Under the pieces are notes generated by a model. The model was not told where the DNA came from. It searched no databases and saw only the letters and a list, made by a program, of their open reading frames with translations. From positions 336,615 through 400,614 of the forward strand of contig NZ_JAKNTA010000004.1 in NCBI RefSeq assembly GCF_022288725.1: 64,000 nt of DNA. Direction: 5' to 3'. Each line of letters starts with the position of its first letter. The first letter of the stretch is position 1. The stretch comes from Kitasatospora sp. A2-31 (GTDB lineage Bacteria > Actinomycetota > Actinomycetes > Streptomycetales > Streptomycetaceae). Below, one piece after another: positions 15,701 through 24,143 of this stretch. The position numbers and the translations under genes were made by a program.

Positions 15701-17347
15701 ATGACCGAACGCACCCTCCCCCCTCGCCCGTCCTCGGGCGGGAGGGGCCCACGGACCGTCCTGCTGCGCGGCGGCGCCGTCTACAGCCCCGCAGACCCCT
15801 TCGCCACGGCGATGCTCGTGGAGGGCGAGCACGTCGCCTGGGTCGGCAGCGACGGCGCCGCCGAGGCGTACGCCGATCTCGCGGACGAGATCGTCGAACT
15901 GGACGGAGCCCTGGTCACCCCCGCCTTCGTCGACGCCCACGTGCACGCCACCTCCACCGGGCTGGCGCTCACCGGCCTCGACCTCACCGGCAGCCCCTCG
16001 CTGGCCGCCGCCCTGGCCGCCGTCACCGCCTTCGTCGCCGCGCAGCCGGAGACCGGTGGCGTGCTGATCGGCCACGGCTGGGACGAGACCGGCTGGCCCG
16101 AGGGCCGCCCGCCCACCCTCGCCGAGCTGGACGCGGCCGCCGGTGGCGCCGCCGTCTACCTCTCCCGCACCGACGTGCACTCCGCACTCGCCACCAGCGC
16201 GCTGCGCGCCCTCACCGAGGGCCTCGCCGACCGCCCCGGCCACAGCGCCGACGGCCCGCTGACCCGCGACGCCCACCACGCCGTCCGGCGGACCGCGCTC
16301 GCCCACCTCACCCCCGAGCAGCGCCGGCGCGCCCAGCGCGCCACCCTGGCCCGCGCGGCCGAGCTCGGCATAGGCGCGCTGCACGAGTGCGCCGGCCCGG
16401 AGATCTCCTCCGAGCAGGACCTGGCGGCCCTGCTGGAGCTCGCCGCCGCCGGCGAGGGGCCCGAAGTCTTCGGCTACTGGGGCGAGTCCGGCGGCATCGA
16501 GACCGCCCGCCGGCTCGGCGCGGTGGGTGCCGGCGGCGACCTCTTCGTCGACGGCGCGCTCGGCTCGCACACCGCCTGCCTGCACGCCCCCTACGCCGAC
16601 GCCGACCACACCGGTACCGCCTACCTGACCGCCGAGCAGGTCGCCGACCACGTCGCCGCCTGCACCGAGGCCGGCCTGCAGGCCGGCTTCCACGCGATCG
16701 GCGACGCCGCGATCACCGCCGTCCTGGACGGCGTGCGGGCAGCGGGGGAGCGGGTCGGCGCGGGCCGGGTCAAGGCGCTGCGCCACCGGGTCGAGCACGC
16801 CGAGGCGCTGGACGATAAGTCCGTCGCGGCCTTCGCCGAGCTCGGCCTGACCGCCTCCGTCCAGCCCGCCTTCGACGCCGCCTGGGGCGGACCGGAGGGC
16901 ATGTACGCCCAGCGGCTCGGGACCGAGCGGGCGGCGGCGCTCAACCCCTTCGCCGCCCTGCTGCGGGCCGGCGTCCCGCTCGCCTTCGGCTCGGACGCCC
17001 CGGTCACCCCGCTCGACCCGTGGGGCACCGTCCGCGCGGCCGCCTTCCACCGGACCCCGGAGCACCGGATCTCGGTCCGCGCCGCGTTCACCGCCCACAC
17101 CCGCGGCGGCTGGCGCGCCATCGGCCGGGACCAGGACGGCGTCCTCGTCCCCGGCGCGGTCGCCAGCTACGCGGTCTGGGCCGCCGACGAGCTCGTCGTC
17201 CAGGCCCCCGACTCCCGGGTGGCCGGCTGGTCCACCGACCCCCGCTCCGGCACGCCGGGCCTGCCCGACCTCACCCCCGGCCGTCCGCTGCCGGCCTGCC
17301 TGCGCACCGTCGTCCGCGGCCGGACGGTCCACCGGGCGGCCGAGTAG
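15701..17347 (+). CDS. YtcJ-like metal-dependent amidohydrolase
   Basis: 548 residues. Amidohydrolase_3 architecture: N-terminal composite beta-sandwich (LLRGGAVYSPADPFATAMLV), metal-binding HxH in VDAHVHATST, DGALGSHTA, FHAIGDAAI, the HRVEHAE segment and the Asp in FGSDAPVTPLDPW, then a C-terminal segment with VLVPGAVASYAVWAAD. Relatives hydrolyse amide or formamide bonds (exoenzyme regulatory protein AepA type), but the substrate is usually unknown. It follows the Lrp-type regulator closely on the same strand. Confidence 0.9.
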   Translation: MTERTLPPRPSSGGRGPRTVLLRGGAVYSPADPFATAMLVEGEHVAWVGSDGAAEAYADLADEIVELDGALVTPAFVDAHVHATSTGLALTGLDLTGSPSLAAALAAVTAFVAAQPETGGVLIGHGWDETGWPEGRPPTLAELDAAAGGAAVYLSRTDVHSALATSALRALTEGLADRPGHSADGPLTRDAHHAVRRTALAHLTPEQRRRAQRATLARAAELGIGALHECAGPEISSEQDLAALLELAAAGEGPEVFGYWGESGGIETARRLGAVGAGGDLFVDGALGSHTACLHAPYADADHTGTAYLTAEQVADHVAACTEAGLQAGFHAIGDAAITAVLDGVRAAGERVGAGRVKALRHRVEHAEALDDKSVAAFAELGLTASVQPAFDAAWGGPEGMYAQRLGTERAAALNPFAALLRAGVPLAFGSDAPVTPLDPWGTVRAAAFHRTPEHRISVRAAFTAHTRGGWRAIGRDQDGVLVPGAVASYAVWAADELVVQAPDSRVAGWSTDPRSGTPGLPDLTPGRPLPACLRTVVRGRTVHRAAE

Positions 17348-17382
17348 CGGCTGCCCGGTGGGGGCCGGGCAAGAGGCGGCCA

Positions 17383-17430
17383 GCGCAGAGTCGGGCCAGC
17401 GCAGAGTCGGGCCAGGGCAGAGTCGGGCCA
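17383..17430 (+). repeat. 16-bp tandem repeat between genes
   Basis: Three near-perfect units of G(C/G)GCAGAGTCGGGCCA, with a decayed fourth unit behind. It lies between the amidohydrolase stop and the next start and is too short and too GC-uniform to be a CRISPR array. Confidence 0.85.
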
Positions 17431-17496
17431 GGGCAGAGGCGGCCTGGGCCGCGGCGGACCAGGGCAAAACCGGGTGCGGCGGCCCGCCGGCGTCCG

Positions 17497-17502
17497 TAGG
17501 TT
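17497..17502 (+). promoter_or_regulatory. -10 element for a leaderless transcript
   Basis: TAGGTT ends 7 bases before the GTG start at 17510; no ribosome site is present. Confidence 0.45.
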
Positions 17503-17509
17503 GACCCGC

Positions 17510-17965
17510 GTGACCGATCATCCGCTGGTACCCGCCGACTTCGCCGTCCCCCGCACCCTCGTCGCCGAGGGGTTCCGCCTGGAGCCCCTCGGCGAGCAGC
17601 ACAACGAGTCCGACCTCGCGGCCTGGACCTCCAGCATCGAGTACATCCGGGCCGGCGCCGGCTTCACCGGCAGCTGGCCGCCCGCCGAGGGCATGACGCC
17701 CGAGCAGAACCTCGCCGACCTGCGCGAACACGCCGCCGACTTCGAGCAGCGCCGCGGCTTCACCTACACGGTGCTGGAGCCCGGCGCGGACGTCGTCCTC
17801 GGCTGCGTCTACATCTACCCGGACCGGGAGGACCCGTCCGTCACCAAGGTGCGCTCGTGGGTCCGCGCCGACCGCGCCGAACTGGACGCGGTGCTCCGCC
17901 GGACCGTCTCCGCCTGGCTCGCCGAGAGCTGGCCGCTCCGCCAGGTCCGGTACGGCCCGCGTTGA
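17510..17965 (+). CDS. Putative GNAT-type N-acetyltransferase
   Basis: 151 residues. The protein opens PRTLVAEGFRLEPLGEQHNESD and later has VLGCVYIYPDRE and a conserved KVRSWVRADRAELDAVL; this pattern is seen in actinobacterial GNAT-like proteins, although the usual QxxGxG/A acetyl-CoA loop is not evident. It is therefore a weak family member or a degenerate relative. GTG start chosen from the -10 element 7 bases upstream. Acceptor unknown. Confidence 0.72.
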   Translation: MTDHPLVPADFAVPRTLVAEGFRLEPLGEQHNESDLAAWTSSIEYIRAGAGFTGSWPPAEGMTPEQNLADLREHAADFEQRRGFTYTVLEPGADVVLGCVYIYPDREDPSVTKVRSWVRADRAELDAVLRRTVSAWLAESWPLRQVRYGPR

Positions 17966-18018
17966 GCCGGGGCCCAGCACCCTGACCTCACGGCCGGATG
18001 TCATTCCGGGGTACCTTC

Positions 18019-18035
18019 TTCGGACAGCGTCCGAA
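18019..18035 (+). promoter_or_regulatory. Perfect inverted repeat upstream of lnt
   Basis: TTCGGAC, three bases, GTCCGAA. It lies 48 bases before the lnt start, just after a possible -10 TACCTT (18012-18017), so it is either an operator overlapping the start of transcription or a short leader hairpin. Confidence 0.4.
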
Positions 18036-18082
18036 CAGTCGGCCCCGCACTCGCGGCGCCGCGCCGAGAGAAATGGTGCGCC

Positions 18083-19735
18083 GTGGCACTGCCCTTCCAG
18101 GCCGAGCGGTCGGAACCCAGGCCGGTCGCGGTTCCGGCCCCGTCCGGCCGTGCCGCCCGCGCCGTCGCCAAGGTCCGGGCCGGGCTGCCGCGCACCGGGC
18201 TGGCCGTCCTGGCCGGCCTGCTGCTGGCGCTCGCCTTCCCGCCGTTCGACCTCTGGCCGCTCTCGCTGGTCGGTGTCGCCGCGCTCTCGCTGCTCACCCT
18301 GGGCCGCACGGCCCGGCAGGGCGCCTGGACCGGCTTCGCCTTCGGCCTGCCGTTCTTCCTGCTGCTGCTCAGCTGGCTGCGGGTGGTCGGCTGGGACGCC
18401 ACCATCGGCCTCTCGATCGTGGAGGCGCTCTTCCTGGCGGCCCTCGGCGCCGGCCTGGCGCTCACCTCCCGGCTGCCCGGGTGGCCGCTCTGGGCGGCCT
18501 GTCTCTGGGTCACCCAGGAGTGGGCGCGCGACCGGCTCCCGCTGGGCGGCTTCCCCTGGGGCCGGCTGGCCTTCGCCAACACCGCCACGCCGTTCACCCC
18601 CCTCGCCGCACTCGGCGGCGCGCCGCTGGTGACCTTCGCGGTCGCCCTCGCCGGCGCCCTGCTGGGCTGGGCCGCACTGCGGCTGCGCGGCCCCCGCCGG
18701 GCGCCGAAGGCCGCCGCGCTGGCCGCCCTCGGCGCGGTCGCGACGCTGCTCGCCGGCTACGTCGTCCCGGTGCCGACCGCCGCGGCCGACACCGTCAAGG
18801 TCGCGGTGATCCAGGGCAACGTGCCCAACCCAGGCATGGACTTCCTCGGCCGCCCGATGATGGTCCTCAACAACCACGCCGCCGCCACCGAGAAGCTCGC
18901 CGCCGACATCAAGGCGGGCCGGGCCGAGAAGCCGGACATCGTGATCTGGCCGGAGAACTCCTCCGACCTCGACCCGTTCAGCGACCCGATGGCCTACCGG
19001 CGCATCGACGACGCCGTGAAGGCGATCGGCGTGCCCACCCTGGTCGGCACCCTGGTGGACGGCCCGGACGAGCAGCACGTCCAGAACGAGGGCATCGTCT
19101 GGGACCCGACATCCGGCCCCGGCGCCTCCTACACCAAGCAGCACCCGGTGCCGTTCGGCGAGTACGTGCCGTTCCGCGACCAGCTGATGAAGGTGATCAC
19201 CCGCCTCCAGCGCGTCGCCCGGGACTTCTACCCCGGCGACCACAACGGCGTCATGCAGCTCGGCCCGGCCAGGATCGGCGACGTGATCTGCTTCGAGGTG
19301 GCGTACGACGAGATCGTCCGCGACACCGTCGACAAGGGCGCCCGGGTGCTGGTCGTCCAGACCAACAACGCCACCTACGCCAGGACCGGCCAGCCCGAGC
19401 AGCAGCTGGCGATGTCCCGGCTCCGCGCGGTGGAGCACGGCCGCGCCGTGCTGATCGCCGCCACCAGCGGCATCAGCGCCGTGGTCGCGCCCGACGGCAG
19501 CGTGCAGCAGCGCACCGAGGAGCTGACCGCGGCCGAGCTCTCCGCGAGCGTCCCGCTGCGCGACGGCACCACGGTGGCCGACGAGGTCGGCGCCGCCCCG
19601 GAGTGGACGCTGGCCGTCGCCGGCCTGCTGGCCTGCGGCGCCGCCGTGCTGATCGGCCGTCGCCGGCGGGCGACTCGACCGGCCGCCACCGGAACACCGG
19701 CCGAGCCGGGATCGTTGGACCAGGTGGTGCCGTAG
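18083..19735 (+). CDS. lnt: Apolipoprotein N-acyltransferase
   Basis: 550 residues. About six membrane segments occupy residues ~35-235, followed by the periplasmic-side nitrilase-type domain. The catalytic triad is visible as Glu in WPENSS, Lys in YTKQHPVPFGEYVPF and Cys in DVICFEVAYDE, with a last membrane helix before an Arg-rich tail. It transfers a third acyl chain to the N-terminal Cys of lipoproteins. In mycobacteria the equivalent gene is fused to or adjacent to a dolichol-phosphate mannose synthase (Ppm1); no such domain follows here. GTG start at 18083. Confidence 0.95.
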   Translation: MALPFQAERSEPRPVAVPAPSGRAARAVAKVRAGLPRTGLAVLAGLLLALAFPPFDLWPLSLVGVAALSLLTLGRTARQGAWTGFAFGLPFFLLLLSWLRVVGWDATIGLSIVEALFLAALGAGLALTSRLPGWPLWAACLWVTQEWARDRLPLGGFPWGRLAFANTATPFTPLAALGGAPLVTFAVALAGALLGWAALRLRGPRRAPKAAALAALGAVATLLAGYVVPVPTAAADTVKVAVIQGNVPNPGMDFLGRPMMVLNNHAAATEKLAADIKAGRAEKPDIVIWPENSSDLDPFSDPMAYRRIDDAVKAIGVPTLVGTLVDGPDEQHVQNEGIVWDPTSGPGASYTKQHPVPFGEYVPFRDQLMKVITRLQRVARDFYPGDHNGVMQLGPARIGDVICFEVAYDEIVRDTVDKGARVLVVQTNNATYARTGQPEQQLAMSRLRAVEHGRAVLIAATSGISAVVAPDGSVQQRTEELTAAELSASVPLRDGTTVADEVGAAPEWTLAVAGLLACGAAVLIGRRRRATRPAATGTPAEPGSLDQVVP

Positions 19736-19790
19736 CCGGCCCGGACCTCCCGTGCGGCGCGCAGAGCACCTCTTGGAGTGAGTTCGTACC

Positions 19791-20369
19791 GTGACCCAGC
19801 AAGCTACCCCCGCCCGTCCCGCCCGGCGTGGAAAGCTCCGGCGGGTGCTGCCGCTGCTGATCACCGTCTGGCTGGTCCTGGAGATCTGGCTGCTGGTCCA
19901 GGTGGGCTCGTGGCTGGGCGGCCTGACCGTGGTGCTGCTCCTGCTCGCCGGTGCCCTGATCGGCGGCTCGCTGATCAAGCGGGCGGGCGCGAAGGCGTTC
20001 TCCGCGGCGATCGACCAGAGTCGGGACCCGAAGTCGCAGCAGCCGCAGACCGGCACCAGCATGACCGTGCTGGCCGGCCTGCTGCTGATCGTGCCGGGCT
20101 TCCTCTCCGACGTCCTGGCGCTGACCCTGCTCCTCCCGCCGACCCGGGCGCTCTGGCGGGCCGCCGGGCGCCGCTTCGTCGACAAGGCGCTGCGGAACAC
20201 CTCGGCCGTCGGCACCGACCCGTTGGCGGACGCGATGCGGCTGCAGGAGCAGCTGCGCATCCACCGCCCGGACGGCAAGGTGATCCAGGGCGAGGTGGTC
20301 GAGCCGGGCGCCGGTCCCGGCGCTCCGAAGGGCCCGGACACCGCCTACCGCCCGCCGCTGGCCGGCTGA
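19791..20369 (+). CDS. FxsA family membrane protein
   Basis: 192 residues with three or four hydrophobic segments: PLLITVWLVLEIWLLVQVGS, LTVVLLLLAGALIGGSLI and VLAGLLLIVPGFLSDVLAL. The GLLLIVPGFLSD motif is the FxsA signature. The C-terminal ~60 residues are soluble. In E. coli FxsA lowers F-exclusion of phage T7, but its general role is unknown. GTG start 55 bases after lnt, preceded by TTGGAG, so it is probably cotranscribed with lnt. The lnt-fxsA-rbpA order is conserved in actinobacteria. Confidence 0.92.
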   Translation: MTQQATPARPARRGKLRRVLPLLITVWLVLEIWLLVQVGSWLGGLTVVLLLLAGALIGGSLIKRAGAKAFSAAIDQSRDPKSQQPQTGTSMTVLAGLLLIVPGFLSDVLALTLLLPPTRALWRAAGRRFVDKALRNTSAVGTDPLADAMRLQEQLRIHRPDGKVIQGEVVEPGAGPGAPKGPDTAYRPPLAG

Positions 20370-20568
20370 GCCCCGGGCCGCCCGCCGCCCGTCGGGCTCG
20401 GCCCGCATGAGTCCCGGGCCTCCCATCGCCCGCCGCCCGTCGGCCCGCACGAGTCCCGCTGCGCCCGCCCGGTCCCCGCGACCGGGCGGGCGCAGGCGTT
20501 TGCCGGAGCGCTTCGCCCCGGTGCGCCGAGCGCGGTTCCCCGACCCGGTCCGACCGGCTCCGGCACAA

Positions 20569-20606
20569 CGCGAAAGGGACCCTGGTGACCAGGGTCCCTT
20601 TTCGCG
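20569..20606. terminator. Bidirectional terminator between fxsA and rbpA
   Basis: The arms AAAGGGACCCTGG and CCAGGGTCCCTTT are perfectly complementary around a TGA loop and are extended by CGCG pairs. It serves two convergent genes. Confidence 0.9.
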
Positions 20607-20636
20607 TGCTCCCGCCGGGTGGCGGCGGGGGCGGGG

Positions 20637-21011
20637 TCAGGCGCTCTTGCGGGTGTCCCGCGGGTGCACCGCGAGGTTCATCCCACCGGAGCGGAGCACG
20701 GCCAGCCGCTCGGCCAGCACCTCCTCCAGCTCCTCGCGCGTCCGGCGCTCCATCAGCATGTCCCAATGGGTGCGCGTGGGCTTGGTCTTCTTCTCCTCCG
20801 GCTCGTCACCGTCGAGAAGCACCGCTTCCTGTCCGCAGAAGCGGCATTCCCAGGCCGAGGGGATCTCCGCCTCGACCGAGAAGGGAACCTCGAATCGGTG
20901 TCCGTTCTGACATGCGTACTCGACGGTCTGGCGGGGAGCCAGATCGATACCACGGTCGGTCTCGTAGCTAGTGGCCCCGAGTCGCGTGCCGCGGAGAGCT
21001 CGCTCGCTCAT
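20637..21011 (-). CDS. rbpA: RNA polymerase-binding protein RbpA
   Basis: 124 residues, nearly identical to characterised RbpA: SERALRGTRLG, YETDRGIDLAPRQTVEYAC, the zinc-site Cys in CQNGHRF and CRFCGQ, a Lys-rich basic linker, and the sigma-interacting domain THWDMLMERRTREELEEVL. RbpA binds the beta subunit and the principal sigma factor, stabilises the open complex and contributes to rifampicin tolerance. A SigR-type promoter lies upstream and a strong hairpin terminator follows the stop. Confidence 0.98.
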   Translation of the reverse strand: MSERALRGTRLGATSYETDRGIDLAPRQTVEYACQNGHRFEVPFSVEAEIPSAWECRFCGQEAVLLDGDEPEEKKTKPTRTHWDMLMERRTREELEEVLAERLAVLRSGGMNLAVHPRDTRKSA

Positions 21012-21074
21012 GAATCGTGCCTCCCGGGCTTATGGCCCACAGGACTAGTGGTCGCTGTTCTTCGTCGTTCGGTC

Positions 21075-21100
21075 AACGCTCGGCTTCCGACGAAGATTCC
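21075..21100 (-). promoter_or_regulatory. SigR-type promoter of rbpA
   Basis: On the minus strand GGAAT (21096-21100), exactly 18 bases, then GTT (21075-21077). This is the oxidative (thiol) stress SigR consensus, and rbpA is an established SigR target in Streptomyces coelicolor. Transcription would start near 21068. Confidence 0.85.
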
Positions 21101-21289
21101 CGTCCCGGGACATGCGTCGTCTGTCGTGCCGCCCCTGTTTGTACCCACCGGCGCCCGATTTGTCACATCTGGCCGGTGATATCACCCCAGGTGTCACCTA
21201 TTTCACATCCGGTGATCCGGCGGCGGTCTCCTCCCGAGCGTACCGGGGCGGCTTGCGGCGGCGGGCGCCGCCCCGGTCCTGCGCGCGGC

Positions 21290-22933
21290 TCAGGCGAGCG
21301 GGCGGAAGCGCAGGGCGGGGTGCTCCTTGCCCAGGTCGACGCCCGAGCGCCCCTCTGCCGAGGGCTCCAACGGGGCGATCGGGACCACCGGCATGACCGC
21401 CGGCGGCACGACCGGACGGGGCGGCACCCCGCTCGGCGCGGCCGCCTCGGTCCGGGTGTCCCGGTGCGGCAGCAGCGCGATCACCGCGTCGCGCAGCGGG
21501 GCCGGCGCCTCCTCGTCGAGCGGGTCGACGGTGGCCGGCACCTGGAGCCGCACCGGCGTGCTGTTGCCGATCCGCGCGTAGCCGCGCCCGGCGGGGGCGT
21601 GCGCGGCGGGCACGATGTCCAGCGGTGCACCGAGCGCGGCGTGCGCCTCTTCCGGCCCGGTCGGGCCGAGCACCACCCGGGCCCGGGTGGTGGCCCGGAC
21701 GGTCGGGGTGAGCCGGTCGCGGGCCTCGACGTCGTCGGCGATCACCACGGTGACCCGGGCGGCGCGGCCGTGCCGCAGCGGCAGCTCCAGCAGGTCCTGC
21801 GGGTCCCGCCGGCCCTCGGCGTGGGCCAGTTCGCTCAGCTCGGTCGGGTGGTCGAGCAGCAGCCAGAGCGGCCGGGTGACGTCCTCGGGCGGCGCGACCC
21901 CGGCGTGCCGGGAGGCGTTCAGCGCGGTCAGCCGGCGTTCGGTCTCCTGGGCGGCCCACTCCAGTGCGGCCAGCGCGCCGTGCAGGCTGGTCTCCACCGT
22001 GTGCACGCCGGGCCGGTTCACCAGGCAGGCGTGCTCGCCGGTGCCGGCGCCGTCGATCACCACCAGGTCGGCGAAGGGGAGCGCCTGCAGCGCGATCGAG
22101 CGGATCAGGCTGGAGGTGCCGTAACCGGCCGCGCCCAGGGCCAGCAGGTGCGGTTCGGCCGAGCGCGGGCCGGTGCGCCAGACCACCGGCGGCTGCTGGG
22201 TGACGGCCCCGCCCTGCCCGACCGGGATGGTGCGGGCGCTGCCGTCCTCGTCGGTGAAACCGAGCACGATCTCGCCGGGGGCGGCGACGAAGCGCTGCAC
22301 CGCGATGTCGGTGGCCAGCGGGGCGAGGGCGGCGATCCGCAGCTTGTTGGACTCCTCGTCCCAGTCGAAGCGGTACTCCCGGGCCCGGCCCGCCTTGCCC
22401 TGGACGACCTGCTCGATCCGGGCCCGGGCGGCGGGCTCGGTGTCGGTGAAGTACGCCGGGTAGGCCAGCTCCAGCCGGGAGAGCCGGCCCTCCGCGTCGA
22501 ACTCCCAGGAGCGGAAGACGTCCTTGTAACTGCCCTCGTGGCGGTAGAGGGGGTTGAGGTCCTCGGGCCCCGCCAGGTACGGGGTGAGGGCCGCGTAGAG
22601 GGCGGTCAGCTTGATGTCCGCGACGTCCGGCTCGGGCGGCGCCGGCGCCGCCTTGGGTGCCCGGCCGACCCAGGCCGCGCTCGCCATGAGGGCGATCAGC
22701 GCGAACAGCAGTCCGTGCGGCAGCAGGTAGATGCCCAGGCCCATCGCGGCGACCAGGAAGACCGTCGGCCCGCGCCGCTCCTTCGGGGTGGCCTGCCAGC
22801 GGGCCTTGGCCCAGGCGGAGTGGTGGCGCAGGCCGCGTCCGATGACGGTGAGCGGCGCGAACATGTCGGAGGCGTGGTCGCCGGCCGTGCGGGCGAGTTC
22901 GCGGCCCTTGCTGAGATGGAGGTTGAGCGGCAT
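21290..22933 (-). CDS. FtsK/SpoIIIE-like membrane protein with degenerate P-loop
   Basis: 547 residues. An N-terminal soluble segment precedes two membrane helices (residues ~55-90), then a winged region and an ATPase-like domain. The Walker A position reads LGAAGYGTSSLIRS, lacking the invariant Lys of GxxGxGK[ST], and the Walker B region is PLWLLLDHPTE without the following acidic pair. It therefore probably binds or hydrolyses nucleotide poorly. It is encoded 144 bases downstream of a 64-residue membrane protein gene on the same strand. Role unknown; possibly a structural relative of EccC/TraB-type translocases. Confidence 0.8.
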   Translation of the reverse strand: MPLNLHLSKGRELARTAGDHASDMFAPLTVIGRGLRHHSAWAKARWQATPKERRGPTVFLVAAMGLGIYLLPHGLLFALIALMASAAWVGRAPKAAPAPPEPDVADIKLTALYAALTPYLAGPEDLNPLYRHEGSYKDVFRSWEFDAEGRLSRLELAYPAYFTDTEPAARARIEQVVQGKAGRAREYRFDWDEESNKLRIAALAPLATDIAVQRFVAAPGEIVLGFTDEDGSARTIPVGQGGAVTQQPPVVWRTGPRSAEPHLLALGAAGYGTSSLIRSIALQALPFADLVVIDGAGTGEHACLVNRPGVHTVETSLHGALAALEWAAQETERRLTALNASRHAGVAPPEDVTRPLWLLLDHPTELSELAHAEGRRDPQDLLELPLRHGRAARVTVVIADDVEARDRLTPTVRATTRARVVLGPTGPEEAHAALGAPLDIVPAAHAPAGRGYARIGNSTPVRLQVPATVDPLDEEAPAPLRDAVIALLPHRDTRTEAAAPSGVPPRPVVPPAVMPVVPIAPLEPSAEGRSGVDLGKEHPALRFRPLA

Positions 22934-22977
22934 TCCTTGACTCCCCGGGCGAGTGGGACGGTCGGGTTTCGGGGGAC

Positions 22978-23020
22978 GGTCCTGCGGTCCTGCGGTCCTG
23001 CGGTCCTGCGGTCCTGCGGT
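22978..23020 (+). repeat. 8-bp tandem repeat between two minus-strand genes
   Basis: Five perfect GGTCCTGC units plus GGT, in the 144-base gap between the small membrane protein gene and the FtsK-like gene. Confidence 0.95.
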
Positions 23021-23077
23021 ACGACGGGGCCCGGGGCGGTGGGATCCGCGCCCGGGCCCGTACGGGGAGTGGCGGCG

Positions 23078-23272
23078 CTAGAACTTGATGCCGCCGAGCA
23101 GGCTGGCCAGGCTGGCGCCGCCCGCGGTGATGCTGGGAGCGATGGAGGAGCCGGCCACGTAGAAGCCGAAGAGGGCGCAGACGATCGCGTGGGAGACCTT
23201 TAGTCCGTCCCGACGGAAGAAGAGAAAGGCGATGGTGCCGAACAGGACGATGCCGGAAATCGAGAGGATCAC
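23078..23272 (-). CDS. Small two-helix membrane protein
   Basis: 64 residues. Two hydrophobic helices (ILSISGIVLFGTIAFLFF and the segment from HAIVCALFGFYVAGSSIA) are separated by RRDGLKVS and followed by a Gly/Ala/Ser-rich tail ending LLGGIKF. The GTG start has GAGGAG seven bases upstream. It precedes the FtsK-like gene and probably forms an operon with it. The family is unnamed to me; the DUF-like pattern with holin-like size suggests a partner of the FtsK-like protein, which is inference. Confidence 0.78.
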   Translation of the reverse strand: MILSISGIVLFGTIAFLFFRRDGLKVSHAIVCALFGFYVAGSSIAPSITAGGASLASLLGGIKF

Positions 23273-23705
23273 GTTCTGCTCCTCGAGGGAGGGGGACAGG
23301 GACGGTGTCACGCAAAGTGCCACAATCGTGACAAAAAGTAATAGATGATGGAACGGTGCAAATGGGTGGTTTCGCTCGGGCGATGCCGGCCTGGGCGCCG
23401 GGCGGAGGTATGCGAACCGCCCGGGCGGGGGCGGTTCGACGCTTCCTTGCGGCGCGCCGAGGCATTCCCGCGCGGCGGGCGGGAAGCGTCCGGGGGGCGC
23501 GGGAAGTTCGCTCGAATGGCTGTCCGATCCGTCCGCCCGCGGGCCGTGCCGGGGAGAGGCGCACCCGCCGTGGACCCGCCGCACATCCGCGATCCGGACG
23601 AGTACTGGATCAAGGCCGGTCCGGCCGTTACGGTGCGGACAGACCGCAGCACGGCGGACAGGCCGCGCACGCACGAGAGACCGCACCCCGCAAGAGAGGC
23701 CAGCC
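23273..23705. other. Divergent intergenic region of 433 bp
   Basis: It separates the minus-strand small membrane protein gene from the plus-strand ankyrin gene. The only A/T-rich patch is 23320-23350, which probably holds the minus-strand promoter (a TACTTT hexamer reads there). The remainder is GC-rich with no gene I can support. Confidence 0.5.
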
Positions 23706-24119
23706 ATGACCGACGCCGCCAGCCAGCCCGCCGACGCCCCGGACGCCGAGGTGATCGCGCTCGCCGGCAAGCTGTTCGACGCCGCCCGGGCCGGTGACAC
23801 CGAGACCCTGAGCGCCTACGTCGACGCCGGCGCCCCCGCCGACCTCACCAACGACCGCGGCGACACCCTGCTGATGCTCGCCGCCTACCACGGCCACGCC
23901 GCCACGGTCGCCGCGCTGCTCGCCCGCGGCGCCGATCCGGACCGGGCGAACGACCGCGGTCAGACGCCGCTGGCCGGGGCCGTCTTCAAGGGGGCCGACG
24001 ACGTGCTCGACGCCCTGCTGGCCGCCGGCGCCGACCCGCAGGCCGGCACCCCGTCCGCCGTCGACACCGCCCGGATGTTCGGCAAGGAGGCGCTGATCGC
24101 CCGGTTCGAGGGCCGCTGA
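23706..24119 (+). CDS. Ankyrin repeat protein
   Basis: 137 residues with three to four ankyrin units: AGDTETLSAYVDAGAPADLT, DRGDTLLMLAAYHGHAATVA, ARGADPDRANDRGQTPLAG and the KGADDVLDALLAAGADP unit. It is entirely made of the repeat fold, with no signal peptide, so it is probably a small cytoplasmic protein-binding module. The ATG is preceded by AAGAGAGG. The GNAT gene starts 24 bases after its stop but has its own -10 element. Confidence 0.92.
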   Translation: MTDAASQPADAPDAEVIALAGKLFDAARAGDTETLSAYVDAGAPADLTNDRGDTLLMLAAYHGHAATVAALLARGADPDRANDRGQTPLAGAVFKGADDVLDALLAAGADPQAGTPSAVDTARMFGKEALIARFEGR

Positions 24120-24129
24120 CCGCAGGTCG

Positions 24130-24135
24130 TAGGCT
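24130..24135 (+). promoter_or_regulatory. -10 element for a leaderless transcript (GNAT gene)
   Basis: TAGGCT ends 8 bases before the ATG at 24144; no ribosome site lies in between. Confidence 0.5.
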
Positions 24136-24143
24136 CTTCGACC

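Noticed and set aside
17383..17446. Tandem repeats considered as a CRISPR array
   Set aside because: Units are adjacent without unique spacers and no cas gene is nearby.
14543..20341. A 1932-codon open frame on the minus strand
   Set aside because: It is the high-GC antisense shadow of lrp, amidohydrolase, acetyltransferase, lnt and fxsA genes. Only its last 152 codons (14543-15001) have a ribosome site and natural composition.
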